From assembly GCA_947631325.1 (NCBI GenBank), contig CANRKX010000003.1:1-56895 (forward strand): a stretch of 56,895 bases of DNA, in the 5' to 3' direction. The notes beneath the pieces were generated by a model that did no database searches, had not been told where the DNA came from, and saw nothing but the letters and a program-made list of their open reading frames with translations. This document shows positions 42,006 through 50,365 of this stretch, in pieces. Each line of letters begins with the position of its first letter. The stretch's first letter is position 1. Origin of the DNA: an uncultured Clostridia bacterium (GTDB lineage: Bacteria; Bacillota; Clostridia; Christensenellales; Borkfalkiaceae). Position numbers and translations under genes: made by a program.

Positions 42006-42914
42006 TTAAGTTACGTCGAATTTTTTGATTGTGAGGGTGAGGTTGCCGTCGGTGAGCGCGGTGACGCCCGTGACCTGAACCTGAACAGTGTCGCCCGCGG
42101 CGGCGTTGTAGAGATAGGTTGCGCCGACCGCCGACTGACCCTCGAGCGAGCGGACGGTTGAGGGAACTTCTGCGCCCTGAATATAGAGCGCGGCTTCAGA
42201 ACCGCCGACGTTGCCGCCGCTGAAGCTTAAATTGTAAGTTATTTCGTACAGACCGCCTTCGGTGAGCGTTGCTTCGGTGCCCGCAACCGTTATTGCCGTG
42301 GCGTCGGCGGGGTAGCTTGCCGAGGAGTCGAGGGGAACGGCGCCGCCCGCGGCGGGAACTGTGCCGCTCGCTATCAGAGCCTGCGTCAACTGCACGGGCG
42401 AGCTGGCGCCTGTCGCGCCTTGCTCACCCTGTGGTCCTTGGGGTCCTACGGGACCCTCGGGTCCTTGCTCGCCTTGGGGTCCCGTTGCGCCTGTGGCACC
42501 TACTGCGCCCGTCGCTCCCGTTGCTCCCGTTGCTCCCGTTGCGCCCGTTGCGCCCGTCGCACCTGTTGCACCCCTCGGAATGGAGAAGTTGAATATCGCA
42601 TTCTGTTCGGTGCCGACGTTGGCGACTACTGCGGGGGCGTCGGGTTCGACAGTATCTACCGTTCCGATAACTATCGTCGCCGCCGCACCCGTCGCGCCTG
42701 TTGCACCCGTGGCACCCGTGGCTCCTACTGCGCCCGTCACACCTGTTGCACCCGTTGCGCCTGTGGGACCCGTGATGCCCGTATACGAAGTGATATAAAT
42801 CTTCTGAGCGGACGAACAGCCGCAACCGCTGCCGCTATATCCGCCAAAGCCGCCGTATCCGCCATAACCGCCGCATCCGCAGCAGGAAAAGAAAATCAAG
42901 TTGAATTTATTCAT
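42006..42914 (-). CDS. Collagen-like, Cys/Gly/Tyr-rich protein (BclA-type, probable spore surface)
   Basis: A 302-residue protein. Residues 10-35 are [21 protein letters not shown]-like, rich in Cys, Gly and Tyr. Two blocks of Gly-X-Thr collagen triplets follow (about 48-80 and 116-170, mostly GAT, later [10 protein letters not shown]). They flank a short domain ending [11 protein letters not shown] that often interrupts such repeats. The C-terminal 120 residues form a beta-rich TNF/C1q-like trimer domain ([35 protein letters not shown]). No Sec signal is convincing. The ATG overlaps the end of the glycosyltransferase gene by 8 bp. An exosporium filament role is inferred from BclA; glycosylation of the triplet Thr residues would fit. 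Confidence 0.9.
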   Translation of the reverse strand: MNKFNLIFFSCCGCGGYGGYGGFGGYSGSGCGCSSAQKIYITSYTGITGPTGATGATGVTGAVGATGATGATGATGAAATIVIGTVDTVEPDAPAVVANVGTEQNAIFNFSIPRGATGATGATGATGATGATGATGAVGATGATGPQGEQGPEGPVGPQGPQGEQGATGASSPVQLTQALIASGTVPAAGGAVPLDSSASYPADATAITVAGTEATLTEGGLYEITYNLSFSGGNVGGSEAALYIQGAEVPSTVRSLEGQSAVGATYLYNAAAGDTVQVQVTGVTALTDGNLTLTIKKFDVT

Positions 42915-43983
42915 TTTTTACCTCTTTGGAGAGTTTTTTTTGAAAATACTGCCTGTTGTGGAGATAGGACGCATCGTTTGGCTTTTGCCTGCCCGCCGCC
43001 TCGTTGAAGGCGCGCGCGTTTGCATAGTCGCCCCGCCTATCGTACAGCACGCAGAGCTGCATGTTGGGGATATATGAAAAATAATCGGCGCAGACGAATG
43101 AGCCGCGCTCGAGCTCGCCGCCGCAGGCGAGGGCGCGTTTGTACCAATAGATTGCCGCGTCGTCGCGACCATTTTCCATATGATATCCTGCGAGACGACA
43201 GCAGGCTTCGGCGCGAGGGCTATCCAACATAAAACTGCGCAGAACGCAGGATATTGCCCGCTCTTTTTGCCCGAGCATTTCATAGACGGCGCACAAATTC
43301 ATACAGGCTTCTATCTTGTTTTCGACCCAGCCGTCGCCCGAGAGAAATTCTTCGAGGACGGCGGCGCTTTCGATATACAGACGGTTATACATGAGTTCGC
43401 GACCGTAATAAAAGAGCGAGCGAGCGTCGAGCTTGACGCCGCGCGAAATGGCGCGTCTGTATATATTGAGGTTGCGCGCGGGGTCGGGCGATTTTACCTT
43501 TTTATGCTCTATGCAGGCGTCGGACACCACCGTCTTGCCGCGGGGCGCGACGGCTTCGTGCACGAACCCCGAAAAGCGGAAGTTCATCGAACGCCTGAAT
43601 ATCCTTTCGCGAAGATAGGAAAAGGCGGGCGCGCCCTTCACTCCGCCCCAGATATACCTTAAATAGGCGAGGTCGAAGTCGCCGCCGTCAACAAGGCTGC
43701 GTATCTTTTTTGCGCTGTCGCTATCCACAACGTCGTCGGCGTCCATCCACATGAGAAAGTCGCCAAAAGCCCTTTCGAAGGCATAGTTGCGAGCCGCCGA
43801 AAAGTCGTCAATCCAATCAAAATGATAAATTTTATCGGTGAATTCTGAGGCGATTGAGAGAGTTTTGTCCGAAGAGCCCGTATCCACCACCACTATTTCG
43901 TCGGCAAACGACGCGGCGCAGGCGAGGGCGCGGGCGATTGTCTCCTCCTCGTCCTTTACGATAAAACAAACGCTTAAAGTCAA
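42907..43983 (-). CDS. Family 2 glycosyltransferase with TPR-like C-terminus
   Basis: A 358-residue GT-A enzyme. The nucleotide-sugar domain (1-160) has [22 protein letters not shown], the [13 protein letters not shown] loop and the metal-binding DADD at 81-84. Residues about 180-335 are TPR-like helical pairs ([42 protein letters not shown]). Enzymes of this architecture, including SunS-like ones, often glycosylate peptides. It starts at TTG (43983) with AAGGGG 5 nt upstream, and its last 8 bp contain the start of the collagen-like gene. Modification of that protein's Thr-rich repeats is the simplest reading (inference). Confidence 0.9.
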   Translation of the reverse strand: MTLSVCFIVKDEEETIARALACAASFADEIVVVDTGSSDKTLSIASEFTDKIYHFDWIDDFSAARNYAFERAFGDFLMWMDADDVVDSDSAKKIRSLVDGGDFDLAYLRYIWGGVKGAPAFSYLRERIFRRSMNFRFSGFVHEAVAPRGKTVVSDACIEHKKVKSPDPARNLNIYRRAISRGVKLDARSLFYYGRELMYNRLYIESAAVLEEFLSGDGWVENKIEACMNLCAVYEMLGQKERAISCVLRSFMLDSPRAEACCRLAGYHMENGRDDAAIYWYKRALACGGELERGSFVCADYFSYIPNMQLCVLYDRRGDYANARAFNEAAGRQKPNDASYLHNRQYFQKKLSKEVKNE

Positions 43984-44058
43984 TTTATCCCCTTGCAGTA
44001 ATACATAATATGCAAAGTTGCGCCGATGAGGTGTGAGCGGACGGAGCGGAGAAAAAAT

Positions 44059-44090
44059 AAAGCGGCGACCCCGTGGAAGAGCCGCCGCAA
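44059..44090 (-). terminator. Terminator of the cdaA-lysC operon
   Basis: On the minus strand GCGGCG pairs with CGCCGC around a 15-nt loop that can pair further, followed by TTTATTTTTTC. It lies 20 bp after the aspartate kinase stop. Confidence 0.7.
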
Positions 44091-44109
44091 AATACTCATA
44101 AAATAAAAT

Positions 44110-45441
44110 TCAATTTTGATTTTTACCGAAGAACTCGGCATAGATTGCCTTGATACACCTTTCATAGTCCTCATTCTTGACGCCGACGACAATGTTGAGC
44201 TCGCTTGAGCCCTGATCTATCATCTTTATGTTGATATTCGCCGCGGCGATGGCGTTGAAAAGCCTTGCCGACGTGCCGACCGACGACGACATTCCGTGAC
44301 CGACGGTGGCGACGAGCGCGATATTTTCGATGACCCTGATTATGTCGGGCTCGACGGCGTTGCGTATGCCCTCGAGTATGCGCGAAAGCTTCTGATCGCC
44401 CAAATTTTCGCTCGCGATGACGAGAGACATCGTGTCAATTCCCGAAGGGATATGCTCGATTGAAACGCCCTCGCGCGCGACTTCTTCGAGCACTTTGGCG
44501 ATAAAGCCGACCTCTGAGTTCATGAGCGATTTTTCAATGAAGATTACGGTGAAATTCTTCTTGCCCGCAATGCCCGTGACGATGTTGCCGCTCGGGGTAT
44601 AGCGCGAGCTCGGCAAAATTTCGGTGCCCTCGTCCTCGGGGCGGAAGGTGTTCTTTATAACTATGGGAATATTCGCCTTTCTGACGGGGAAGATGCTCTC
44701 GCTGTGCAGGACGTTTGCGCCCATATAGCTCAACTCGCGCAGTTCCTTATAGGATATGCGCTTTATTCTCTTGGGACTGTCTACTATTCGGGGGTCGCAG
44801 GCTAAAAAGCCCGAGACGTCCGTCCAATTTTCATAGAGCGAGGCGTTTACGGCGCGGGCGACGATTGCGCCCGAGATATCCGAGCCGCCGCGGGAGAAGG
44901 TCTTGACCCTTCCGTCAACACCCCTTCCGTAAAAGCCCGGGAATACCGCAAGGTCGCAGTCCTTTACCGCCTCCACTATCGCCTTATAGGACTTTTCGCC
45001 GTCGAGCGCGCCGCTTTCGCCGAAGAATATTACGTTCTCGGCATCGATAAACTTTGCGCCCAACACGCGGGCGACGACCTGCGCAGAGAGATATTCGCCG
45101 CGGGAAGCCGTGAAATCGCGGCTCTTTTCGCTCTCTATTCGCCTTTCGGTTTCAATAAGTATACTTTCGATATCGAAATCGAGATTGAGCTCTTTTACTA
45201 TCGAGATAAACCTTGCCCTGACAGCCGCAAACGACTTTTTGCACGTGCCGAAAGCTTCGAGCTCGTCTTGGCAGGCGTACAGAAGGTCGGTGACCTTTGT
45301 GTCGCCCGAATAGCGTTTGCCGGGGGCGGAGACGACGACGTACTTCCTCTCCCTGTCGCCCTCGATTATCTTTTTGACGCCGTTTATTACGTTGCCGTCC
45401 GCCATGGACGTGCCGCCGAATTTACAAACTTTAACTGCCAT
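44110..45441 (-). CDS. lysC: Aspartate kinase
   Basis: A 443-residue monofunctional aspartokinase performing the first step to lysine, threonine and methionine. The kinase domain starts KFGGTSMADG and has FSRGGSDISGAI and WTDVSGFL. Two C-terminal ACT domains follow (from about 300; LMNSEVGFIAKVLEEVARE and HGMSSSVGTSARLFNAI), which bind an amino-acid inhibitor. Length and layout match the class of Bacillus YclM. Its ATG overlaps the DUF1015 stop as TAATG. It is the last gene of the operon cdaA - micro-ORF - DUF1015 - lysC, before a terminator. Confidence 0.95.
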   Translation of the reverse strand: MAVKVCKFGGTSMADGNVINGVKKIIEGDRERKYVVVSAPGKRYSGDTKVTDLLYACQDELEAFGTCKKSFAAVRARFISIVKELNLDFDIESILIETERRIESEKSRDFTASRGEYLSAQVVARVLGAKFIDAENVIFFGESGALDGEKSYKAIVEAVKDCDLAVFPGFYGRGVDGRVKTFSRGGSDISGAIVARAVNASLYENWTDVSGFLACDPRIVDSPKRIKRISYKELRELSYMGANVLHSESIFPVRKANIPIVIKNTFRPEDEGTEILPSSRYTPSGNIVTGIAGKKNFTVIFIEKSLMNSEVGFIAKVLEEVAREGVSIEHIPSGIDTMSLVIASENLGDQKLSRILEGIRNAVEPDIIRVIENIALVATVGHGMSSSVGTSARLFNAIAAANINIKMIDQGSSELNIVVGVKNEDYERCIKAIYAEFFGKNQN

Positions 45442-46616
45442 TATTTTATAGCCTTTGCCTCAATATAGTAACGTTTTTCATTGCCTTCGCCCATCGAAAA
45501 GGTCTTTCTGGGGAGATTTCCGCCCTTTGAGATGAGTTCGAAGAAGTCCTCTTTTTGTATGGGCGGCAATAATATACCCACGCCGCCGCCCATTGTAAGG
45601 GCGCAAATTTCGTCGTCGCCGTGGATATAATCGACTTCGCCGCCGTTATTATCAATATATTCGGATATATATCCGTCGAGTTTTCTTATTCCCTCGGGGA
45701 TATTATCCGAGAAAGGGATATCTTCAAGCTTGCCGCCAACGCTCACCCGCGCTAAATTGCCCTTGCCGAGCGACAGGCGGGACAGGAATTTTTTGCTATC
45801 CGAAATTTTGACAAGCCTGTGAATGGGTTCGAATGTCAGAGCGCCGTCGAAGATATTTACGGCTTCTACGAGGGCAAACCTTGCGGGGTGACTCTCTTTC
45901 TCCTCTTCGGACAGGGTGGGTTTAAGATTTTCCCAACAGGTCTTTGCGGTGGCGAGAGAGTGATTGCCGTCGCCCACGGCGAAAAGAAATTTATCCTGCC
46001 TGTCCTCGACGAGCGAATAAAAGGCTTCTATCACCTCTTGCGCGTTCTCGATAAAGCTGCCGCTTATGTGACCGCCGCCCATGTTGAGCTCGAAGTCGTA
46101 AAGAGTCCTGCCCGTGCGCACGCAGTTCAAGACGGCGTTTTGGGGGTCGTTATACAACAGCATGACGTGCGGGAGTTCGATGGGCGCGTTCTTGCGGATT
46201 TCGACGCGCGGAGGAATTCTCTCCAAAATGGTCGCTTCGGTGGAGCGGACGGGCGTCTTTGCGCCAATCTCGAAACTATAATCTTCGAGGTCTATAGAAA
46301 GCACTATCCCCGTGCGCGTGCCCGACTGAGTCGTCCTTTTAACGAGGATAAATCCGCCGTCCACCTCATAGAAAATGCCGTCGTCGAGATATTTGCGCAT
46401 ATGCGAATTTATTCTATCTATGCGCTCTTTGGGGCTGTCCTTTAAATATATTTCGGGGAAGATAAGGTTATAAGACGTGGGCTTTTGAGCCGTTATCCTC
46501 TCCACTTCGCGCCAATACTCATAATCGGACGTGAACTGGTCGCAGGCGTTGACAGCCCAACAGGACATGTCGCAGTCCTTGGGAAGGAGTATGCGCGGAA
46601 TTTTTATGGTATTCAT
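45441..46616 (-). CDS. DUF1015 family protein
   Basis: A 391-residue protein of the DUF1015 (COG4198) family. Visible family segments are RILLPKDCDMSCWAVNACDQFTSD, YWREVERI, LLYNDPQNAVL, FAVGDGNHSLATAKTCWENLK and HPARFALVEAVNIFD. I start it at ATG 46616, with GAGGG 5 nt upstream, and not at 46643. The biochemical function is unknown; in many Firmicutes and Bacteroidetes it lies beside serC/serA. Here it is instead coupled to aspartate kinase (TAATG overlap) and follows the CdaR-like micro-ORF by 7 bp. Confidence 0.93.
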   Translation of the reverse strand: MNTIKIPRILLPKDCDMSCWAVNACDQFTSDYEYWREVERITAQKPTSYNLIFPEIYLKDSPKERIDRINSHMRKYLDDGIFYEVDGGFILVKRTTQSGTRTGIVLSIDLEDYSFEIGAKTPVRSTEATILERIPPRVEIRKNAPIELPHVMLLYNDPQNAVLNCVRTGRTLYDFELNMGGGHISGSFIENAQEVIEAFYSLVEDRQDKFLFAVGDGNHSLATAKTCWENLKPTLSEEEKESHPARFALVEAVNIFDGALTFEPIHRLVKISDSKKFLSRLSLGKGNLARVSVGGKLEDIPFSDNIPEGIRKLDGYISEYIDNNGGEVDYIHGDDEICALTMGGGVGILLPPIQKEDFFELISKGGNLPRKTFSMGEGNEKRYYIEAKAIK

Positions 46617-46623
46617 TGCGCCC

Positions 46624-46731
46624 TCACAGGTTGATGAGAACAACTGTTATTGCCGCAAGCACCATGGCAAGGAGCTTAATGGGGACGTTTTTCGTGAATG
46701 CGTTCTTTAAAAATTCGGTAAACTTTTTCAT
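46624..46731 (-). CDS. 35-residue membrane micro-protein resembling the CdaR (YbbR) N-terminal anchor
   Basis: The frame begins at an ATG overlapping the cdaA stop (TAATG), with GGAGGG 10 nt upstream, and ends with TGA at 46624. The product, MKKFTEFLKNAFTKNVPIKL followed by LAMVLAAITVVLINL, is one basic head and one transmembrane helix. It matches the pattern of the CdaR N-terminus (basic head, N-x3-K-x2-A-x8-V-x-N), and cdaR normally follows cdaA. Here the stop comes exactly after the helix and no YbbR domain follows: the next gene, DUF1015, begins 7 bp later. Either this is a reduced CdaR or an independent small partner of CdaA. Confidence 0.72.
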   Translation of the reverse strand: MKKFTEFLKNAFTKNVPIKLLAMVLAAITVVLINL

Positions 46732-47549
46732 TATCTTTTACCCTCCGCGGTAAGGTCTGACCAATAGTAATCGCTCAGCGCGTTTTTGAGATCGGCGGCG
46801 TCGGCATAGCGTTTTTTGACGACGCCGTTTTTGACTATCGAGATTATGCCCGTCTCCTCGGAGACGACAATCGCCGTGACGCTTGCAACGGTGGTTATGC
46901 CTATTGCGGCGCGGTGGCGGCTGCCCAAATCCTTGGGAAGATTTTCGTTCTGGGCGAGAGGCAAGAAGCACCCCGCGGCATATATCTTGTTGCCCTCTAT
47001 AATCATTGCGCCGTCATGGAGGGGAGCTTTGGGGTAGAACACCGCCTCAATCATCTGCGAGGATATTGTTGCGTTGACTATCGTGCCGCTCTGCACAATG
47101 CCCTCGGGCAAGTTTTCGTTGGAGAGCACGATGAGCGCGCCGATATCCTTTTTGGACATATTCTGTACGGCGCGGATGGTCTCGTCGATAATTAATTCCA
47201 CGCCCGAGACTGTAAGACCGCCCTTGGTCTTTTTGCTGTTGGAATTCAAGAGCGAACGCTTTATCTCGCTATGGAACATAGTGAAGATGAGAAGGGCTAT
47301 CATAACTATAATCAAAAGAAGAATATAGGTATCGAAGCCGGAGAAGGCGAAGGTTATGCCGCAGAAGATGACGAAGATGCTCACGACGGCGATAAACTTT
47401 GTGCCCTTGTTGTCCTTTAAAATTTTGAACATGAAATAGAACAAAATCGAGAGCAGAATAAACTGCATAATGAGCCCGATATATTCGTTCACGATTTTTG
47501 AAGTGAAAAACAACTTGATGTTTTCCCAGATGTTGATACAGCTGTCCAT
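46731..47549 (-). CDS. cdaA: Diadenylate cyclase CdaA
   Basis: A 272-residue c-di-AMP synthase (Bacillus CdaA is 273). Three membrane helices lie at about 24-44, 50-70 and 73-93. The DisA_N domain follows, with LHDGA (Asp179-Gly180-Ala181) and GSRHRAA (Arg211-His212-Arg213) as the nucleotide-binding and catalytic motifs. c-di-AMP controls potassium, osmolyte and cell-wall homeostasis. CGGAG lies 6 nt before the ATG. It heads an operon with a CdaR-like micro-ORF where cdaR is expected; glmM, the usual third gene, is absent. Confidence 0.96.
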   Translation of the reverse strand: MDSCINIWENIKLFFTSKIVNEYIGLIMQFILLSILFYFMFKILKDNKGTKFIAVVSIFVIFCGITFAFSGFDTYILLLIIVMIALLIFTMFHSEIKRSLLNSNSKKTKGGLTVSGVELIIDETIRAVQNMSKKDIGALIVLSNENLPEGIVQSGTIVNATISSQMIEAVFYPKAPLHDGAMIIEGNKIYAAGCFLPLAQNENLPKDLGSRHRAAIGITTVASVTAIVVSEETGIISIVKNGVVKKRYADAADLKNALSDYYWSDLTAEGKR

Positions 47550-47575
47550 ATTACGCTCCGTATAATTACACTACC

Positions 47576-47604
47576 ATTATATAATTTACATTGTGAAAAA
47601 TAAA
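47576..47604 (-). promoter_or_regulatory. Putative promoter of the cdaA operon
   Basis: A perfect TATAAT (47581-47576) with a weak TTTATT 17 bp upstream on the minus strand, about 27 bp before the cdaA ATG. The -35 matches only three of six positions. Confidence 0.5.
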
Positions 47605-47623
47605 GCGATTTAAAAGTATAATT

Positions 47624-48604
47624 TTATTTACCGTCGAAAAATATGGTATTTTCGCATATCATGAGGGCTGACGCGGGGGTTATGAGCCCGCCCTTGAAGT
47701 CGGAAATTTTGCCATACAGAAGATTTGACCACTTTATGAGGTTGCCCTCGCCGATGGCACGCGCCCTCTCCCTGTTCATTTTGACGGCGTATTCTTTTGC
47801 GCCCGTCTCCTCGGCGTATCTCGCGTCCGAAAGGGGTGATAAAAGGGAGGAAAGCAGAGTTTTGAAGTAGTTGAAAAGCCCGTTTAAGACGGCGAGTTCG
47901 TCCGAACCCTTGGATAAAAAATCTTCCTTTATGGTGCAATACGTCGTGAAATCGCGCCGAGCGACAGCGTTGGTCATTTCATACAGGCGATAGTCGGCGT
48001 CCTTATACACGAGGTCGTCCACCTCTTCGTCGGATAGGGCGCCCTCGCCCTTATATGCTATGAGTTTTTGCACCTCGACGGACACACGCGCCATGTCGCA
48101 AAGGCAGTAGTCGGCAATGTTGCCCGAAGCCCGCGCCGAACAGGGAACGCCCGCCCTCTTCAAGGTGATATACGCCCACTTTGCGACCGACTCCCTATCC
48201 GCCTTGCCGCAATCGACATAGGTCACCCCCTTCTTCCTCTTCAAATCGCACCCCTTTTTGGACTGCGAGTTGACGATTAAAAGGATTGCGCTGTCGGGGA
48301 AGTCGGATATAAGCGGCTTTAAATACCTTTCAAACTCCTGCTCGTTGGGATAAAATTCCGACGCCTTAACGACGCGCTTTAAGGACATAAAGGGATAGTT
48401 TTTGACTGCGACGACCAAATCGCCGATTGCCGCGCCCTTTAAATTTTCACCGTCGAAGGACGCGAAATCGAGTTCGGGAGAGGTGAGATATTTATCCTTT
48501 ATTGCCGCCTCGCCCTTGTCGCGGAAGTAGCCGTCCGCGCCCTCGAGGAGATATACGAAAGAGGTTCCCTCTTCCAAATCCTGCTTCAATTGGGTGAATT
48601 TCAT
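47624..48604 (-). CDS. holA: DNA polymerase III subunit delta
   Basis: A 326-residue clamp-loader delta subunit that opens the beta sliding clamp. It begins MKFTQLKQDLEEGTSFVYLLEG and has the AAA+-like N-terminal part without a functional Walker A (DGYFRDKGEAAI), SFDGENLKG, AILLIVNSQSKKGCDLK and a C-terminal helical collar domain (LNGLFNYFKTLLS). The start overlaps the acyltransferase stop by 4 bp. In many Firmicutes holA precedes rpsT; here rpsT does not follow, and the next gene is cdaA. Confidence 0.9.
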   Translation of the reverse strand: MKFTQLKQDLEEGTSFVYLLEGADGYFRDKGEAAIKDKYLTSPELDFASFDGENLKGAAIGDLVVAVKNYPFMSLKRVVKASEFYPNEQEFERYLKPLISDFPDSAILLIVNSQSKKGCDLKRKKGVTYVDCGKADRESVAKWAYITLKRAGVPCSARASGNIADYCLCDMARVSVEVQKLIAYKGEGALSDEEVDDLVYKDADYRLYEMTNAVARRDFTTYCTIKEDFLSKGSDELAVLNGLFNYFKTLLSSLLSPLSDARYAEETGAKEYAVKMNRERARAIGEGNLIKWSNLLYGKISDFKGGLITPASALMICENTIFFDGK

Positions 48605-49407
48605 TGCTCCGCCTCAATCTTTTCGCCCTCTTCCTTGGGGCGATAGACGTATTTTATATATTCGCAATCGCTCTCTTTTGCGCGGCTGCACATTGCGGCG
48701 TACACCTCGTCCCTCAACTTCTTCTCCGCCTCCTTATTGGAAAGAGAGCTGTCGGGCATAAAGGGTCCGTCGATATAGACCATGCGCTTGGGAAATTTGG
48801 AGTGTTTGCGCCTTTTATACACCATAGTATAGGCAAACGACGGCGCGCCGAGCTTGACGGGATAGGTGAACGAGACGGTGGGGAAAGGTCTTATCTTTGT
48901 ATAATAGGGCCAGACATGCGCCTCGGGATATATCGCAATCCAATGCCTTTTTTCATATGCTTCCTTTACGGCGGCGTTGAAGCGGGACAGGGCGTGGAAG
49001 CCCTCGGGAATGGGGAAGCCGCCTATCGCCTTTAAAAGCCACGCGATGCCCGTAATTGAGGTTGCGTCGGCGTTTATAATGACGTCTGCGGGGCGGGGAA
49101 AGGCGAGATAGCTGGGGTTGAAGGCGTCCACCATCATGGCGGTGTGGTTGCCGTATATGAAGGCTCCTCTCCTTTTATACCCCTTGAACTTCTTCTTGCC
49201 GACATATTTTATGCGCTTGACGAGTTTGTTGTATATGAAAGTGAAGGGGCGGATAAGGCAATGATAGAATATCGCCCGCAAAAATCTGCGCCAAAGTCCC
49301 TTATTCAGATATTCGTAATCGGGCGGCAGGGGCTTGCGGACAATGTCGGTGCCCGCAAAGTCGTCGTTGAGCTCGTCCGAATAATAGTATATCTTCTGCT
49401 CCTTCAT
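48601..49407 (-). CDS. PlsC-like 1-acylglycerol-phosphate acyltransferase family protein
   Basis: A 268-residue member of the lysophospholipid acyltransferase superfamily. The acceptor motif reads GNHTAMMVDAF, that is His-X5-Asp and not the canonical His-X4-Asp. The second block is EGFHALSRFNAA and the third, IAIYPEAHVWPYYTKIRPF, replaces the usual FPEGTRS. These differences suggest a divergent subgroup whose acyl acceptor may not be lysophosphatidate. No clear membrane helix is present apart from a hydrophobic patch near residue 45. It lies 3 bp after the LysR regulator and overlaps holA by 4 bp. Confidence 0.82.
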   Translation of the reverse strand: MKEQKIYYYSDELNDDFAGTDIVRKPLPPDYEYLNKGLWRRFLRAIFYHCLIRPFTFIYNKLVKRIKYVGKKKFKGYKRRGAFIYGNHTAMMVDAFNPSYLAFPRPADVIINADATSITGIAWLLKAIGGFPIPEGFHALSRFNAAVKEAYEKRHWIAIYPEAHVWPYYTKIRPFPTVSFTYPVKLGAPSFAYTMVYKRRKHSKFPKRMVYIDGPFMPDSSLSNKEAEKKLRDEVYAAMCSRAKESDCEYIKYVYRPKEEGEKIEAEQ

Positions 49408-49410
49408 CTC

Positions 49411-50298
49411 TTATTCCTCTTTGAACATTGCTATGAATTCCTTCATGGCAAATGAGAGTTGCGCGTTTTTGGCAAGCGCAATACCCACGCCGCGCACGGG
49501 CAGCGAGGGAGTTACCTGAAGTTCGAAGAGCGAACCCTCTTCAAGCTCCTTTTCGCAGTACTCGCGGGGGATACAGCCTATGCCCATTCCCTTTTGGACG
49601 AGCTTTATCATGAAATCCCAATTCGCCACCTCGATATCGGGTTCGAGACGGACGCCGAGAGTCTGCATAAACGCAGACAGCGAGCGGCGGGCGACGGTGT
49701 CGGCTTCAATCATGAGAAGGGGGAATTCCTGAATCTTGCGGAGATTTACCTTGCTGTCCTTCAAAAAATCATATCTGTTGCCCGCGACAAAGACGTCGTT
49801 TAAGTGGGTGACTGTGCCGCAAAATCTCACCTCGTCGTCCTGCATGGGCAGGTTGATAAAGGCGATGTCGCACTTGCCCTCTTTAAGTTGATTTAACGTA
49901 TATGGCGAAGTCGAGGAGATGAGTTCGAGACGGACGCCCGAGTACTTCTGGCTGTACTGCGCGATTTTGTCGGCGAGAAGGTGGGCGAATATGGAGTCCG
50001 TTGCCCCTATCCTTATTGTGCCGCGCGGGGTGGTGTTGAGTTCGAGGAGCTTGCTCTCCGCCCCGTCGAGGAGGGCGAGCGCTTCCTCTACCTGTTTATA
50101 GATTTGCTTGCCGCCCGATGAGGTCAATTCCATGCCCCTGTGCGTCCTTATGAACAGCGCGACGCCCAACTGACCTTCAAGCTGTTTTATCGCCTGAGAT
50201 ACGGCGGGCTGTGAAATATACAGCTCCTGTGCAGCCTTTGTGAGCGAGCCGCACTTTGCAACAGTATAAAATACCCTGTATAATTCGAGATTTACCAT
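49411..50298 (-). CDS. LysR family transcriptional regulator
   Basis: A 295-residue LysR regulator. The winged helix-turn-helix occupies residues 1-60 (ELYRVFYTVAKCGSLTKAAQELYISQPAVSQAIKQLE). The periplasmic-binding-like effector domain follows (IRIGATDSIFAHLLADKIAQY, IAFINLP, GMGIGCIPREY). GAGGAAAG precedes the ATG. The CysL/CbbR-like layout does not reveal an effector. It is the first gene of the unit LysR - acyltransferase - holA, which is unusual because LysR genes are usually divergent from their targets. Confidence 0.93.
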   Translation of the reverse strand: MVNLELYRVFYTVAKCGSLTKAAQELYISQPAVSQAIKQLEGQLGVALFIRTHRGMELTSSGGKQIYKQVEEALALLDGAESKLLELNTTPRGTIRIGATDSIFAHLLADKIAQYSQKYSGVRLELISSTSPYTLNQLKEGKCDIAFINLPMQDDEVRFCGTVTHLNDVFVAGNRYDFLKDSKVNLRKIQEFPLLMIEADTVARRSLSAFMQTLGVRLEPDIEVANWDFMIKLVQKGMGIGCIPREYCEKELEEGSLFELQVTPSLPVRGVGIALAKNAQLSFAMKEFIAMFKEE

Positions 50299-50365
50299 AA
50301 CTTTCCTCTATATGTATATATTTTTGCGTTCGGCGACCTATCTTTATGACAATCTTCAAGCCCAA

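Noticed and set aside
42400-42780. Short-period repeats considered as a CRISPR array or minisatellite
   Set aside because: They are the 9-nt codon periodicity of Gly-X-Thr triplets within an intact coding frame, with no unique spacers.
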